A DNA stretch of 64,000 nt from Siphonodentalium dalli (lineage: Eukaryota; Mollusca; Scaphopoda; Gadilida; Siphonodentaliidae): positions 149,053,577-149,117,576 of the forward strand of contig CP136065.1 of NCBI GenBank assembly GCA_032622095.1, given 5' to 3'. The notes under the pieces were generated by a model. It saw only the letters and a program-made list of their open reading frames with translations. It was not told the origin of the DNA and searched no databases. Shown one piece after another: positions 34,511 through 49,500 of the stretch; the stretch's first letter is position 1; every line of letters starts with the position of its first letter. Made by a program: the position numbers and the translations under genes.

Positions 34511-37500
34511 CTAGAAATTAGAATATAAATAAATTCAGTTTATTAAAACTCCACTCAGCATTGCTATCAAGATGAACATTCAATACATGGTGAGGCAAAG
34601 TTTGATATAGAACATGAGGAATACATTCTCGAAATGGAACAAAGAAAGATTGTTTATATTAATTAATACGATGGGAATTCAAAAATAGGTTAATTTTTGT
34701 CAATAAAGAAAGAAATGTGAGCCTGATTTAGCAAAAAAATTAAATAAATGAAAAACAAAAGCCAAAAAAAAGTAAGCATTTGGTCATAATTAATTCTCAG
34801 GAACCACTGAATTTTTCTGGCACCATGAGTATTTTGAATTGCCATTATAATATATAGTATAAGTTTATAGGGGTGTACCGATGTGTTATCACGATTTTTC
34901 TGAATAATCGTTTCAACAGATACGTATCGTGATGTGCTTATTCACAAATTTTGATAAAAATATTTCGACTACATGTACGTGTACAGTTCCGTAGTGGCTG
35001 TGTGTGGTAAATCTACTGTTCAACACTAGTGTCCAACTGTTGCTAAATGATACATTCAATTGTTTCAGTCTGACTATATAAGCATAGGCATGGAATAGTA
35101 TGCTATTAGATATGAGAAATGGAATTTTATACCGAGCCACCATTCATCACTGCTGGTTAATATCTAAATAATTTTTTAAGTCTAAAGTGACTTGTGAAAC
35201 GGATATTGTATCATGAGCAAATATCGCGAAACATATCGTAAAAGGGGTGTATCATTAGAACTCCAGTGCAAGTTCCTCGATAGGAAACAATGGAAGTCAA
35301 CAAGAAATAAAAGAATTTTATACCAGTAGATACATAATTTTGGAGGTATTAAACTATAGCAGACAGAGTAAGAACGTCATCAGATCCATCCACACTCAAG
35401 AAATATTAACAAAAGTACAATGTAAGATATTAAATGTCACGGTTGTCGTTCTTAAATTATCTGATATTTTAGTATGTAGCTTACCATTGCTCCTGATCTG
35501 TTGGTTGATGAACAATCAGATTTAGCTTCAGATGACTCTGTTGATGAGTTCATTGTGTTGTTGCTTGATGAAGACTTAGAAGACGTTTCCGAAAAATCTG
35601 TGTTACCACGCCGCCTGTAAATAAATAAAATTATTTGAAACATGTTTCAGCGTGAGACTAGAATGACTTGAGATAAAATATATAGGAGCAGGGACCAGCC
35701 GAGAGTGAGATGTGGGAGACATATTCTCCCTAAATTGTGTCACTTCTCCCTAATTTTGCCAAACGGAGAAGCACTTGACTTCTCTCTCATCTACCAGTAT
35801 GCATAAGTCCCTACAGCATATTAAACTGTATTATCTTATTACAATTGTATATTTACTCATTATAATAGTTTTATAAATGGGCTATTGTATTGCATAATAC
35901 TTAATGGATCATATAATATTAGTGATGTTGGTGTGTAAATTGAACTTGATTCATTATAACTTCTCCCTGACAACAGTCCACTTCTCACTAGCAAGCCTTG
36001 AAATAGTGTGTCTTTCATTTGCAGAATGAGGTCCCCAGAGGGTGAATTTAGTGATGCTACCCCACATAGCAGGCTAGCATCGCCAAATTCACCATCTGGG
36101 GACCTCATTCCGCTTACACCTCTGCAGAATGAGGTCCCCAGAGGGTGAATTTGGTGATGCTAGCCCGCTATGCGGGGTAGCATCACTAAATTTACCCTCT
36201 GGGGACCTCATTCTGCAAATGACAGACACACTATTTCAAGGCTTGCTCACTAGTAGTCAAGTAGTAGGGAGAAGTGACTTCTCCAAATTTGAAACCACTT
36301 GGCTGGTCCATGTTGAGTCATGAATGTACTCTGTTGAGTCAGCTATTCGGCTATAACATGAAAACAGTTTGTGAATGAGCCAGTTTTCTTTTATATTTTT
36401 CTAAATAGAATTTATGGAGTCCCACAATGGAAACAACAGCAATATAAATTTGGATAATTAACCCTTTCATGACGGGAGTTGCACTGGTGCAGCATTAAAG
36501 ATCCTGTGCCAGTGCATTCTCTTATATATGTGAGTCTCCCATATGGAGCCTCATATATATATAACAGAATGCACTGACTTACAAGGTCCCTATGGGAGAC
36601 TCGCATATACAAGAGAATGCATTGGCACAGGGTTTTCTCAAAATTTCAGGAAGCTAGTCATGGAAAGGTTAAGGCTGGAAATTTGGAAAACATTTCTACG
36701 CAGACATTGCAAATTCCTGACTCACCTTCCAATAATTACTGGAAACATTTCTGCATGGCAGCTATCTTGTATTGTATTTATGACATTTTCAACCTCACAG
36801 CATTGTTGCCGAGACTGAAAAAGAACAAATGGTTGTTGATATTTTGAGGAAAAGAAAAAAAGGTTAATGAAATTTAACCCTTTCATGACAGGAGTTGAGC
36901 TGGTGCAGCATGAAAGCACCAGTCATGGGAAGGGTTAATGTCTGGCTGTCTTGTTGATATTACAATGAAGCACAAAAACTTCTAGAATGTCTTCTATGAC
37001 ACAAACTTATTTTCACAAATTATACATTTCTGCAACTCACAAATCAATAATACATATGTGCAATGGCTATAACTGGTAAGCAGTAGTTTGTTTAGTATAA
37101 GGAGCCAGAATGAACTGTAACTTTTATAATTTTTTAACCCTTTACCCAACAGAAGGGCCCTGTGCCAATGCATTCTCTTATATATGCGAGTCGACCATAG
37201 GTCGCCTCGCATATATAAGAGAATGCATTGGCTTAACACATTAAAAATTCTAAAATTGTTAAAGAATGTAAGAAAAAATGGTAAAAAGTTTTAAAAAAAG
37301 ATTTTTTTTAGGCCAATGCATTCTCTTATATATGCGAGGCGACCTATGGTCGACTCGCATATCTAAGAGAATGCATTGGCACAGGGCATAACTGTAACTA
37401 TCACAATGTGGTCAAGGAGCCGGTTCCAATGATATCCATATTTGTATGGTTCTGTTGGGACAGACCGAAGATATTTTAGGCTGTTGAAGCTTTATCTGGC

Positions 37501-40500
37501 CGATTTTGGTCGTTTTGTTGGGTAAAGGGTTAACTGGATTTATGTTACTCTTATGAAAATTAGTCACTTAAAGTTGCAATTAAATGTCAAGTTTGGTTGC
37601 TTTTATGCGGCAGGTCCCAGGGCAGTCTTATTAGTGACCTTGACTTTAGTTCCGGGGGCGGAGGTAAACCGGAAGTAGGCGTAGTTGTGCCCACACCCGT
37701 ATCATGTTTTTATGTATATATATCATTTGTTGTTTATTTTGATTATTGTGGGAAATTAAAGTTGACCATTGCGACAATCTTTTTCCTAATTTCTCATAGG
37801 TTCCTTGGGGCTTGCTGCATAAATACTAATTTAGGGCATAAAATTTTGCCAGTCACCATAAGAATCAATTATAAATGTACATGAAATGGGTTTTTTTTTG
37901 TTTTTTTTTTGCAAGAATAAAAATTAGAATCATGGTTCATATTCTTACCTTTTTATTACACAACAAATCTAAAAATCCAGTAAACAAAATTCAACCCAAG
38001 TATCAATACTAACCTGCCGAACATACTCCAGAGTTTTCTGAGTATCTTGGGATAAATGCTGTTCTGACTGGCCTGAGTCCAATGATAATGAAGTCCCATT
38101 TGGTTCAATGATTCTCATTCCAGACAAGTTGGCAGTGAACTTAGAACCATCATAAAATGAGGCTTCGAAGTCGGGATCAGGACTATTCTCCATTAGCATA
38201 CACTTTGCTCTTGGTGTGTACATTGTTATCTTAGGCGTCTTCGATCTGACTAAATTGACAAATCTGAAGAAAAAAAGGCCACGTAATTAGGAATAATCTC
38301 AGTTTGTTTACATTTAATACACATTGTCACTTCGCGAGGTCAAATGAGTTTGTATTCTTGTAAACATTGTGATAAAATAAATTTTTCAAATTAAAGTTGG
38401 AACTCATGTGGAGTTCACAACAAAAATATAATATTTTCTATGGAATAAACTGGTTTACTGTCACAATTGTGACATTTTATTACAGTTATTGGAGATTTTA
38501 GGTGAGCGAGTCAACAACGCTAAACCCCCGATATTGAAAGATATACACAGGACTTTGGTGTAAAACAGCATTAAAATTATCCCAACCGATTTCACTGGCT
38601 GGTTTCCATCGAAGAAAACTTGGACTAAGATGAAGCAAGGATTATTCTAACAAATATCACACATGTGGAATATTATTATGGTGTTACATGCCATGTATTA
38701 ATCGATAATGACAATCTTGTAAGCAGTCGATAATGAGCAGACAGGGACCAGAATTAGGCGTTTTTTTCTTTTGTTATTCAGAATGTATCATATGATATTG
38801 GGATGAACAAATCATCTAAAAAGTAAACAAACATGACCACCCCCTACATCCCACTAACTGATTTGGATGCAAACAGGAACATTATTAATGAAACCAGAAA
38901 ATGCAATGATAATAATATCTATAAAATTATTTGTTCGAGAATATATAATCTCTGTACATACCTCGCTGCATACTGATATTTCTTCCATGATTTCTCAGGT
39001 AACGACTTGTATGTGAATATTTTAGCCATCGTTGTTGGAACAATTCCAGGTTTATCCTCTAGTGGCACTCCATGTCCCCCATTTGGTTGGTATATCATAA
39101 TCTGGTGAGAGAAAATAGATAATGATACTCACATGAAATGGGACAAAAAAGATAATAATAAGGTGTTTCTTATGATATGTTAATAGTACAGGTTGAGAGC
39201 ACTGAACCAAAGCAGCTGTTGAAATGCTTAAAATCAGTGTCACATAAAGGAATAAGTCTAAAATATAAGGCCAGATAAACAAAATAGTAATATTTCTCAG
39301 GGATCACTGTGTTATCAAAAAACATCTGCCTCGAAAATATTTATGATCTTCAATAAATAAATAAATACCGCCCATTTCCAATTCATAGGATGGAAGACTC
39401 GACTGCGAAAGATGTTACACGCAAGATGCAAATCTAGCCAGATCAACTGGCTATTATATTCACCAGGTCTAAATTCAGTCACATCAGAAAACAAATTTCA
39501 TGTCATTGCAGTATACAAAACACATTTTGTATACAATTTTGCCGCTTCAGAGGAATCGTAGTATCTCAGTCAAATATATATTTGTGGTCCCAGGAATTTG
39601 CCATCACATAATTTTTGGGCTTGAACATAAAATGTCACTTTAACATATCAGGAGATTTATGAAATGCAATTTATTTTCATATCATAGACATATAGTGTTT
39701 TATTTCATCCATACCTCATTTCCATCCTCTGATATGTGGAAAATCTCTACCACTTTGTCTTGCCGTTCTTTCTGTTTTATGAATTCCAGACATACACTAC
39801 CAGACTCAAGAATATTCACCTGCAAAAAAAAGCATTTAATGTAAGTTGATAATTTATTTTACTGTTTAACTCAGTGTAATCGGTGTGACTAAACAAATTT
39901 TCTGAATGGGATGATGTTTACAATGAACAATTTCCGAGAAAAGCAGATATTAAATTGAAAACTATATGGAAATGTATTGTTTCGTTCTTTTTGGCCTGTA
40001 TTTGTCGCACTTTCCGCGGTGCGGCGTACTTTCAGATCGTACTGTATCTAGGGTGTCAATGTCACATATTGGGCCGTCGGACTAACCCGGTGACGATTAC
40101 ATCCGAAATAGCACATCGAACCCCCCCCCCCATACAAAAATTTCAGTTCGATATTGTAAACACTGTAAGAGCAATATATTGACAATTTTTTTCTATAGTA
40201 ATTTATCATTGTAATTTGGCGAACCCCTTAAGGTACAGAGTTTGATTGACATAATGTGTACGTTGTCGACATCAGCGTTCCTGTGTCGTTTGGTGTCAAA
40301 CCAAGTTTACGATGGACCAGGGCATGCCCCATTTGATAGGAATCGACCTTTACACAATGAAGATCGGTTTCCAATTAACAGATGTGCACGCTGTATACGT
40401 TGACCTCTTAGAGAGTTTGAACTATGCATGTCTTATATAGTCACGCCCACAAAGCACATCAATTTTCACCACCTGTTTTCATACGACTGTATCTCCTAAA

Positions 40501-43500
40501 CATGCGGAGCTGCCTGATGGGTTGAAAATTAAACAGACACTTCTCCCAAAATGTGACTTGTAGTATGCAGGGTTCTAATCATATGCTAACATATTGAAAT
40601 TGTGAGATTCGCTCAGAAGGCAGAATGTTATAAACGTTGTGTGTTGGGCGATGAGTTATCTCGTCGCCGGCGTTCAGATGGCATCTATCGGGCGACGAGA
40701 TATCTCGTCGCCGGCACTCAATGAGTTAATGAACTTGAATATAAGTCAGTTTAAGCTAGATCAAACTAATATCATGTGAATATTTTTGTTCACTGAAAAA
40801 TTAGTAGAATCGAAACACACTATAAAATTAATATTGTGTGTACAGTGAGTGCTGATGTTGTGAAAACAAAGATTGATACGACAACATCATTTCCATTGCT
40901 TCAGTTGAATTGCGACAGACCAGTAGCTATGGGAAGTGAAGTATTGTGTCAGCTCCTCAAAAATTGTGGTGGACCTAATTTTTTAATCCAGAGGGTCATT
41001 GGGTCACAAACGATAATACTTTCCCATACACATGTTTAACCATTTGATGATGATAGCTGCGCTGGTGCAGCATTAAAGATCATGTGTCAGTGCATTCTCT
41101 TATATATGCGAGTCTCACATAGGCAGCCTCACATATATAAGAGAATGCACTGGCTTACAAGGACAAGGTAAATATTGTTAGGCCAATTCTCTTATTCTCT
41201 TATATATGTGAGGCACCCTAGTGACGCTGAAGGGGTCACTCTCACAAAAAAAAGTGCTGAAGGGTACACAGGATTTTAAAATGTGCTGAAGGCTACACAG
41301 GTTTTTAAATCTCGTTTTAAATAAAATTTAGTATTCGTATCTGCCATGATTTCTTTTAGAGAATGATTGTTTGCGTTCCAATGAACATTAAAATGAACAG
41401 AAAACAAACTGCTAATGGGCATCAGACTTTCAGAAATACAGTTTTAGTAACAGTGTTAGTGCCGATCACAAACCCTGTGTACCATTCAGCATATTTTCCA
41501 AACCCTGTGTACCCTTCATCACTTTTTTTTGTGAGAGTGACCCCTTCAGCCCTAGTGACCCTATGGGAGACACAAATATATTAGAGAAAGCATTGGCACA
41601 AGGTTTTCACAAAATTTGAGGAAGCTCCAGTATTTTTGATATTCTACAATCTGAAGTTACAGAACCTCGTAATGATAAAGAGTTTACTTACCACAGCATT
41701 TCTCGTCCTCTGTCTGATCGGCCGCAATCGACTCACGCACAAACACTGTACAACATCCTCAATAGATCCGGGCAAACTGTCCTTACTACTACACAAATTA
41801 TCATCCATTGAATTGCTCCTCGTGAAGTCCTTTCTCCCTGAATGTAAACTGTTTGCTTTTGAACCTGACTCAAAGTCTAAAGACTTTTTCAGATAATTCG
41901 AGTCCAGAACAGGCTTAGCCAAATCACTCGGAATACTTTTAGAATGCTTCATAGCACCGACGTCAGAAAATTGTCCATTATTGGAGAATTTGTTTGGATC
42001 ATTATTATGTAATGACTGGCCATTTCCATTTGACCATCCTGAAGAGCCGGATGTGTGAGAATGTTCCTGGTATTTATTTGGATTGAAGCCACCACACATA
42101 TTATTTGAGTTTGTGTTGTGTGAAAACTGAGCATGAAAATGATCAAATTCCTGAGACTGTCCTTTGGTATACTGTAGATGATGATCTATGTACGGGGACT
42201 TTTGTGGCAGATACTTCTCACTGAAATAGAGCAGAAAATAATAAATCTGACATTTCATTCATAAATGAACATTTATGGTAAAGAAGATTTTAACATTAAA
42301 GTGATGTGAAACACTCCGGTAGGGTGATCAAATACATATGGAGAATAATCTTGCTCAAAGTAGTTATTTTTTTTACGAATATTTATCCAAATTGACAACA
42401 CACACCGTCATTCTTATATATTAATTAAGTGCAATGACTCTAGATGTCGAAATCGTTGCGTTAGTTTACCGCCGATTGTTGCGTCCCGAATTGAGGTGTA
42501 AATATTTACAATTGAGCGTAGTTCAGATGATGTTTTCTATGGAGTGTTATGGTCCATTCATTTGAAATTTTCAGTGACCTTAGTAGAATGGTACATTCTC
42601 CAGGTTGGCATAGCGCCTGAATACTTACTTTAATATAAGTTTATCGCACTCGAACAAGTCCATAATATGTCTTTAAAATATCAGATTTTTTAAATATATC
42701 ACAGATTTTTAACTCGTCTCAATGTTGACTTAAAACAGAGCCAATCTCAACAATAGAAACAACATCAACAAGAGACATTAATTAGCTAGCAGTAATCTGA
42801 ATAAGACCTGACAAGAGGAAGTTATAAAGTTCCTCTTTTGTTGCATATTTTGAGGGAAGTTTAAATGTTTGCAATCAAAGTTATATTAAAGGAATTAATT
42901 ACTAGTTATATATACATACCTATCTCGTAAGCGGACTGGAGGTGATGGAGGATGACGACTAGCTACTTTGGTAGGCAGAGGTAGCATTCTGCCTGCTGCT
43001 GACTCATAGCCATAGTCCAGCATTCTCTCGTCACTTTCACTGATGCAAACTGGGGCATCTTTCGGTGGGTAAGCTGCCATTGGACGAGATTTGGTGCTTG
43101 TAGTGCTGGTCGCCCGAGACGAATTTGTCAATGTCCCTCGTCCACTATCAACTGATATCTCAGAAAAATTCTACAAAAAGATAAAACAGAAAACTTTATC
43201 CACCTGCATCTAGACAGAAAGCAAAAAGCTGCAAGAAATCACCTTTGCCAGTCATTAAACCCAAAGTATAAGTCACAAATAATAAGTTTTTCTTTCAAAA
43301 TTCCCAACACATTTCATGGACCCAACAAAACAATAAAGGTTTTTTTTTTCTGCACATAGCATCACTAAATTTACCCTCTGGGGACCTCATTCTGAAAATG
43401 ACAGACACACTATTTGCAGCCTTGAAGACGGATGAGGTCAGTCCTGGCCCCTGGTATTAAATCACATAAATTTTTTTTTTTTTTAAATGAATCAATGTCA

Positions 43501-46500
43501 TTGAACATACCGGTAGTCTGCAAGAATATAATTGGATAATGCATGTGGTGCATCAATAACCCACAGCAGTATAAAATTATATGTGACATAGATCGGTGAG
43601 AAAAAACAAATAAGGTTAGGTGCTATTGTGTCCTACAGCTCATATTCTTCAACTTTAGAAATAGTACACAGGTCTTGTTAAATCTACAGGTAGACAGTGT
43701 TGTCACCAATCAATAGTATTGATTAATTCTGTCTGAGGTGTTCATAGCAGAGCAAGATGTCAATAAACAAGAATGTGAATAATACAGTCACGAGGTCATA
43801 CAAAAGATGACTCCATGTGCCATTAGTCAGTGTTAAAGGGAGGTGTGATCAATAGGGGATGTGTGAATGGACTGAGAGACTGGAATGGATATAGTGCTTG
43901 GGGTCAGACTGATCAATGTCCTTAACCCTTTCTTTACTAAATAGGTTCTCCCATCCAGTTATAACAGTATACATATATTGGAATTGTCTAATTATTCATT
44001 TGGAGGGGTGTTCAGGATAAATTAGCAGTCAGACGAAAAGATAATACAAGTGCAGTAGCATTCATATTCATTGGTGGGAAATGTTCAGATAATAAGTTCA
44101 ACAAACCACCATATCTGAACATTTCATAACAGAACTACTCGCCAATGAGTATTTATAAAGGGTTAACCAAAAATACCTAGTGGTTTAAGCTGTTGAAACC
44201 AAGTAATGCCACAGAGATAATATAATTTATCAAAACTTAAACAAACGCTAAAGTAAAACTAATATCTCTGTGGTATGACCTGGTTTCAAAGATTTATTTC
44301 CCAAATTTTAATTAATTTAAACAATGGCATTCCAAATTATTTTTAAATCATATACATTGATAAGAGTTGACACTGATAGAGTTAACAAGAAATATTTATA
44401 TTAGAATATACAATAGTAAATATACTATGTCAATTAAATCAGTTATGATAAAACTGATATTTTTGGTTTAAACGCTATTTATTTGGCCCCAAGATTTAAA
44501 ATTATTATTCAATAAAACATATTAATGATGACAAGAACAGAAAACTGATTTTTTTTTCTAAATAAAAAATTCATACATATGAATAATCTTGTAAAATACT
44601 TCAAACTGATTATGAATAAAACCTTAAAATAGAAACCTGTATTCCAGTCATTCACATATCTATTCATTGTATAAACAAACTGACTGAACTTGGTGGCAAA
44701 AGACTAGAAATTTATCCTGTTGGAACTTGATTTTATTACCCTGCATACCAGAAAATATTTACTCATGTGTGTTATTTGAATACAGACTGCTAATAATGGA
44801 GATGTTTACATAGATAATAAAAACATGCAGCGGCCTGATCTAAAATATTGTCTGTACCCCTAATGGTGTCACAGTGAAGGCAGCTTGGGCCACAAAGCTA
44901 TTTTATTACCCAGAGGCATATCAATTATTGATCTATTCAAATCAGTGCAGTATGCCTATTGAATGGGGGCACATGCACTGTCATTGAATGGACAACATGC
45001 TATGAAATTGTTAGCCTCTTTGCATGATCTAAATTTCTGAAGTAGCTCATCATCATTGTGGGGGAGAAGTGGGCATTTGGTAAAATTATGATGACCAATA
45101 AAAACTCAATATGATATTTGATAATCATACTGCTTGGTTATTATATTAAATAGAGTAAAATTCCATTATTATTTTATTCATTTACAGAGAGATGATCAAT
45201 ATGAGAACTTAATATTCAGGTAAAAAATATATGACATTTTATTTCAAAACTTCTAGATTTAAAATATTTAAATTTAATTTCAAAATTTTATTGTTCAAAC
45301 ATCTCCACTGGAATATCATCAAAAAATTCTCTGATCTTTAGCAATAAAGCCAATATCAGATTAAATATATCTATTTTATTTACTAGAAAACTTTAAACAA
45401 ATTAGCTTACCTCCTGGAAGCCCATTAGTAGCTTTAATATTTCCCTTAGCTTTCCTGATGATCAGACACCTGTGAGTCTTACAAAATGCACCAAGCTAAT
45501 GATCACATAACAGTACTCAACTTTATATATACATCAGATGGTTGTAATCAAACAAGTACAAACAAGCCAAACATTATCAGTACTGCAGAAGGAAGGTTAG
45601 TGTGTAACATGAAAGGAGCAGCTAATTAATCCATGGTAATTACACAGGAACAACAATTGGCTCAGGTAAACTGATTGGATTTACCTGTACATGCCTGTGT
45701 GAAATCAGGTTAATCTGCTTACCTGGTGATTTTGTTTTCGGTATCTAGCAGCAGTGGACTTGGTCATGAAAGGGTGATTAAGAACCTCTGAAATTAAATG
45801 GAAATTATTGATTGAGATTAGGCCCATGACAGCAGGAAACATGATTAATCCAGCTTAACATTAGCCAATACACTTTGATGTATTTCCAACATCAGAAGCA
45901 GGTCCAGACTCAACTCAGCATGGAGTAATATTTACTATTATAAAATTTATAAATATTATGAGACCAAAGAAGTACATCTAAATGGATTATTGAAACAACT
46001 CAGCATGGACTCCATGGAGTATTATTATTTTTTATTGTTGATTAATAAATATTATGAGGTCAAAGAGGGACATCTAAATGGATTATTCAAACATCTCAGC
46101 ATGAACACTATGGAATAATATTCAATATTAGTGCATTATAAATATTTGGAGATCAAATAGGGACATCTGAAGATTTATTCAAACAATACAGCAATGAACA
46201 AACAGTAATTCACAAGGTGGAAATTGTATTAGTCAATTGTTAAATTTTGATGAACAGTGGCCTGTGGACAGTCTAAGTAGGCTACCCGGTATTAAAATAT
46301 TCAAATTATTATATTTTGGAAGAGGGTTCAAAATAAGCCTTGTGGCTTGCTGGTCAATCCATGTTATACTGTATAAAAACATATCATTAAAGCAATTGTT
46401 TGTCTGATTTAAAAAAAGATGTTTGAAGGAGTTTATGTCAAGCAGTGTTTTAAATAATGACCATAGTTGCATCAAACTTGTTAAATAAAAAAAATAAAAG

Positions 46501-49500
46501 ACTTGATGTGATGACTACAGCAAAAAGCTTGATTCAATAGGAAAGTAATGGAAGATGAAATTATTGATGAACATATAAAATGGTACTCAGACATAACTTT
46601 CACCTGTGATACTGTGGGTGACCTGGCATTAGGCATAACAACATTTATTATTTATTTGTGACCTGGGACAGTGTGTTGCATTAGGTCAGTATTATAAAAC
46701 CAACAGCCAGAACTAGAGCAGTGCTCTCCAGGTCCAAATAATTGTACTGGGCAATGTGATAAATAGAATGAAACATACTAGCTGTATTGATTGACAAACC
46801 ATACTAGTTAGTACTACAGGTAGATGTGAGGCCATTATTAAGTTCTTAACCTGCATACACTTTAACTATATTTCAACTGCATTTAGTGTGAACATATTTT
46901 ATTCAAATCCCAATAACATCTATGAACATTTAACAATTTTGTTAAGTTTGCTACCCTTTTGTTTGGTGCCCACTCTTCATTAAGTGGAGAGGGGGGTCGA
47001 ACAGGAAGGAATTGAAATATTATAATAATAATAATAATAATAGTAATGATATCATGAGAGGCAGGGGGAGAGAGAGAGAGAGAGAGTATCAACTGTATTT
47101 AATATAGTACTTGTACAGGCCCAACTTGACTCATTGGACAATCACAATTGTTTTCCAAGAGAGAACAAACCTAGTAATAGCATTTTAATTCCTCTGTTTT
47201 AGTATAAATTTCCTGTTTATTTGAATCCCAAGATTACATATGAGAACATATAGACGTGTGATATCAGAGGGAGCACATGCCCAAAACTTTTTTTTAAATC
47301 TTCTAACTTGAGTTACCTTCCATTAAATGTCTTCCACTTGCCAGGCTAATATGTAACATATAACAAGAGTTGCAGTTGTATGCAATAAAAAAAAAACAAG
47401 ATAAATAAAATAAATAAATTAATAAAAATAAAACTTGATTTGAAACAATTGTTCAAGTTAATATCAGGCATTTAACATCCATGAACAAAGAGATGGAGTG
47501 TGGAACAATGTATATAGCAGCTATATAGACTTTCACATTATATGGGTGTACATATAAAACTATATTTAATGTATGTCTACCTGTGATCTGTATTCTGTCT
47601 TTGGGATTCTTTATGAGCAGGGATTGGATTATATCTTTGGCTTCTTGAGATAATTGTTCTGGCATTTCAAACTTAGCCGCAATAACCTTGTGTAGCGTGC
47701 TCTTTACACCATCGGTATCGAATGGAGGTGTTCCGACAAGAAATGTATACAACATACAACCGAGAGACCACACATCAGCCTCCAATCCATGAGCTGATCT
47801 GGATGCTATCTCCCTGCAATATAAAAACAAAATTATTGTACTTAAAATTATTTAGCTAATCTACTAAATCTAGGCCTATACATATTTTGAAACAGGCATA
47901 CAAATTGAGCCTTGAAATTGGTTTTAGAACTGCATGAAATTCTACATTGGATTCTATGGCTTTTTCGATAACATTGCCTTTTGCCCTAGCTAATTTTGAT
48001 GGATGGAACATGTGAACTCAATGATCAATTATGTTGGGAGTCGGTTCTGGATACATAATACAAAAGAATCAACTAAAGGTACATAAGATAACTTTAACCC
48101 TTTCATGATGGGAGCTGCGCTGATGCAGCATTACAGATCCTGTGCCAGTGCATTCTCTTATATATGTGAGTCTCTGTTAAGGGGCCTCGCGTATGTAAGA
48201 AAATTCACTGGCTTACAAGGTCAAGGTAAATATTGTTAGGCCAATGCATTCTCTTATATATGCGAGGCTCCCTATGGGAGACTTGCAAATATAAGAGAAT
48301 GCATTGGCACAGAGATTTCGCAAAATAACAGGAAGCTTCAGTCATGAAAGGGTTAAGTACTGAATCAACAAAGAATTGAATTTAAATTTTAAGTGATAGC
48401 ATTGCCATTTTGGTAGCATATGGTTTCAGATATCTTGTGAGATTGGTAAAATCAGTACAGTGAGAAATCACTGAATCATTTCTAGAACTTTTAATAAAAT
48501 ACACCACTTACGGTGATATGTAATTTGGTGTTCCACACATGGTGTAGTGTTTCTCCTCGGAACCCCGAAGCTGTGTGGCCAAGCCAAAGTCTGCAATTTT
48601 CTGTAATTTACAAAATGTTAAATTAATATCATAGTGTAACAAATACTGTAGAGCAGTAACAAATTCAATATGTCAATTGAACAAGTTTTTCAAGCCTGCA
48701 AAGCGTATTTCCACCCTATATTGCACAGTATTTAAACTTTTTTTAGCAAATGGATTCTCATACCAGTTATAAAAATATACATTGAAAGGTCTATTATTTA
48801 TTTGGAAGGGTGATCAGGTAATTAATATAAGCAGACAACAGACAGACGAAAAGATAATACAAACTTGTGCAGAATGATTTCTAGGAAATTGGTGGGAAAA
48901 GTTCAGAAAATAAGTTCAACAAATGATGGTTGTTTTGTTGAAGTTATTATCTCAACGATTCCTACGTCAATGTGTATTTAGTATATAAAGGTTCATCATT
49001 TTACATTTTCTATTAAATTTATCAAAGAGATCATATTAAAGGTTAAAACATACTCTCTGCCTGCAATAAATCAGACCAGGATTATCTACTAGTAGTAGCT
49101 GCAATTCCTTTGCAGTGTGATTTCTTGTGGTTGGCGCTTTGGTGGGACCAAAAAAGGAACCTAATTTATAACAGGAAAGATGAAGTTCCATAAACATTGT
49201 TTTCAGCTACCTGTTGCTTTATTTATTCTGTCATTAAAGGTAGTCAATGAGGCAAACCTGTCTTGTTATGATTAACAACCTGATGGGATAAATACTTACA
49301 ATATTCATGTCCTTCGAGAGCAACAAATTTGCCAGTGTTAGATCTCTATGCAGTATACCATGTGAGTGCAGGTAGAGCATACCAATCACTATCTGCTTCA
49401 TGAAATGTCTTGCTGCAATAAAAGTAAAGAAGCATCATAGTTACATTCAGACGATAACTGTTTTCACAATAAAGATAATTTTCTTTATATTAGAAATCAC

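Larger units (their letters stand above)
35485..36814 (-). other. PLK4: PLK4 exons 14-15: end of PB2 and serine-rich linker
   Basis: Residues 707-779. Exon 14 ends with EMFPVIIGR, matching the end of the human tandem polo boxes (FFPIIIGR). Exon 15 is strongly serine-rich ([16 protein letters not shown]) and probably disordered. The intron between them carries a hAT MITE at 35992-36245. Confidence 0.9.
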
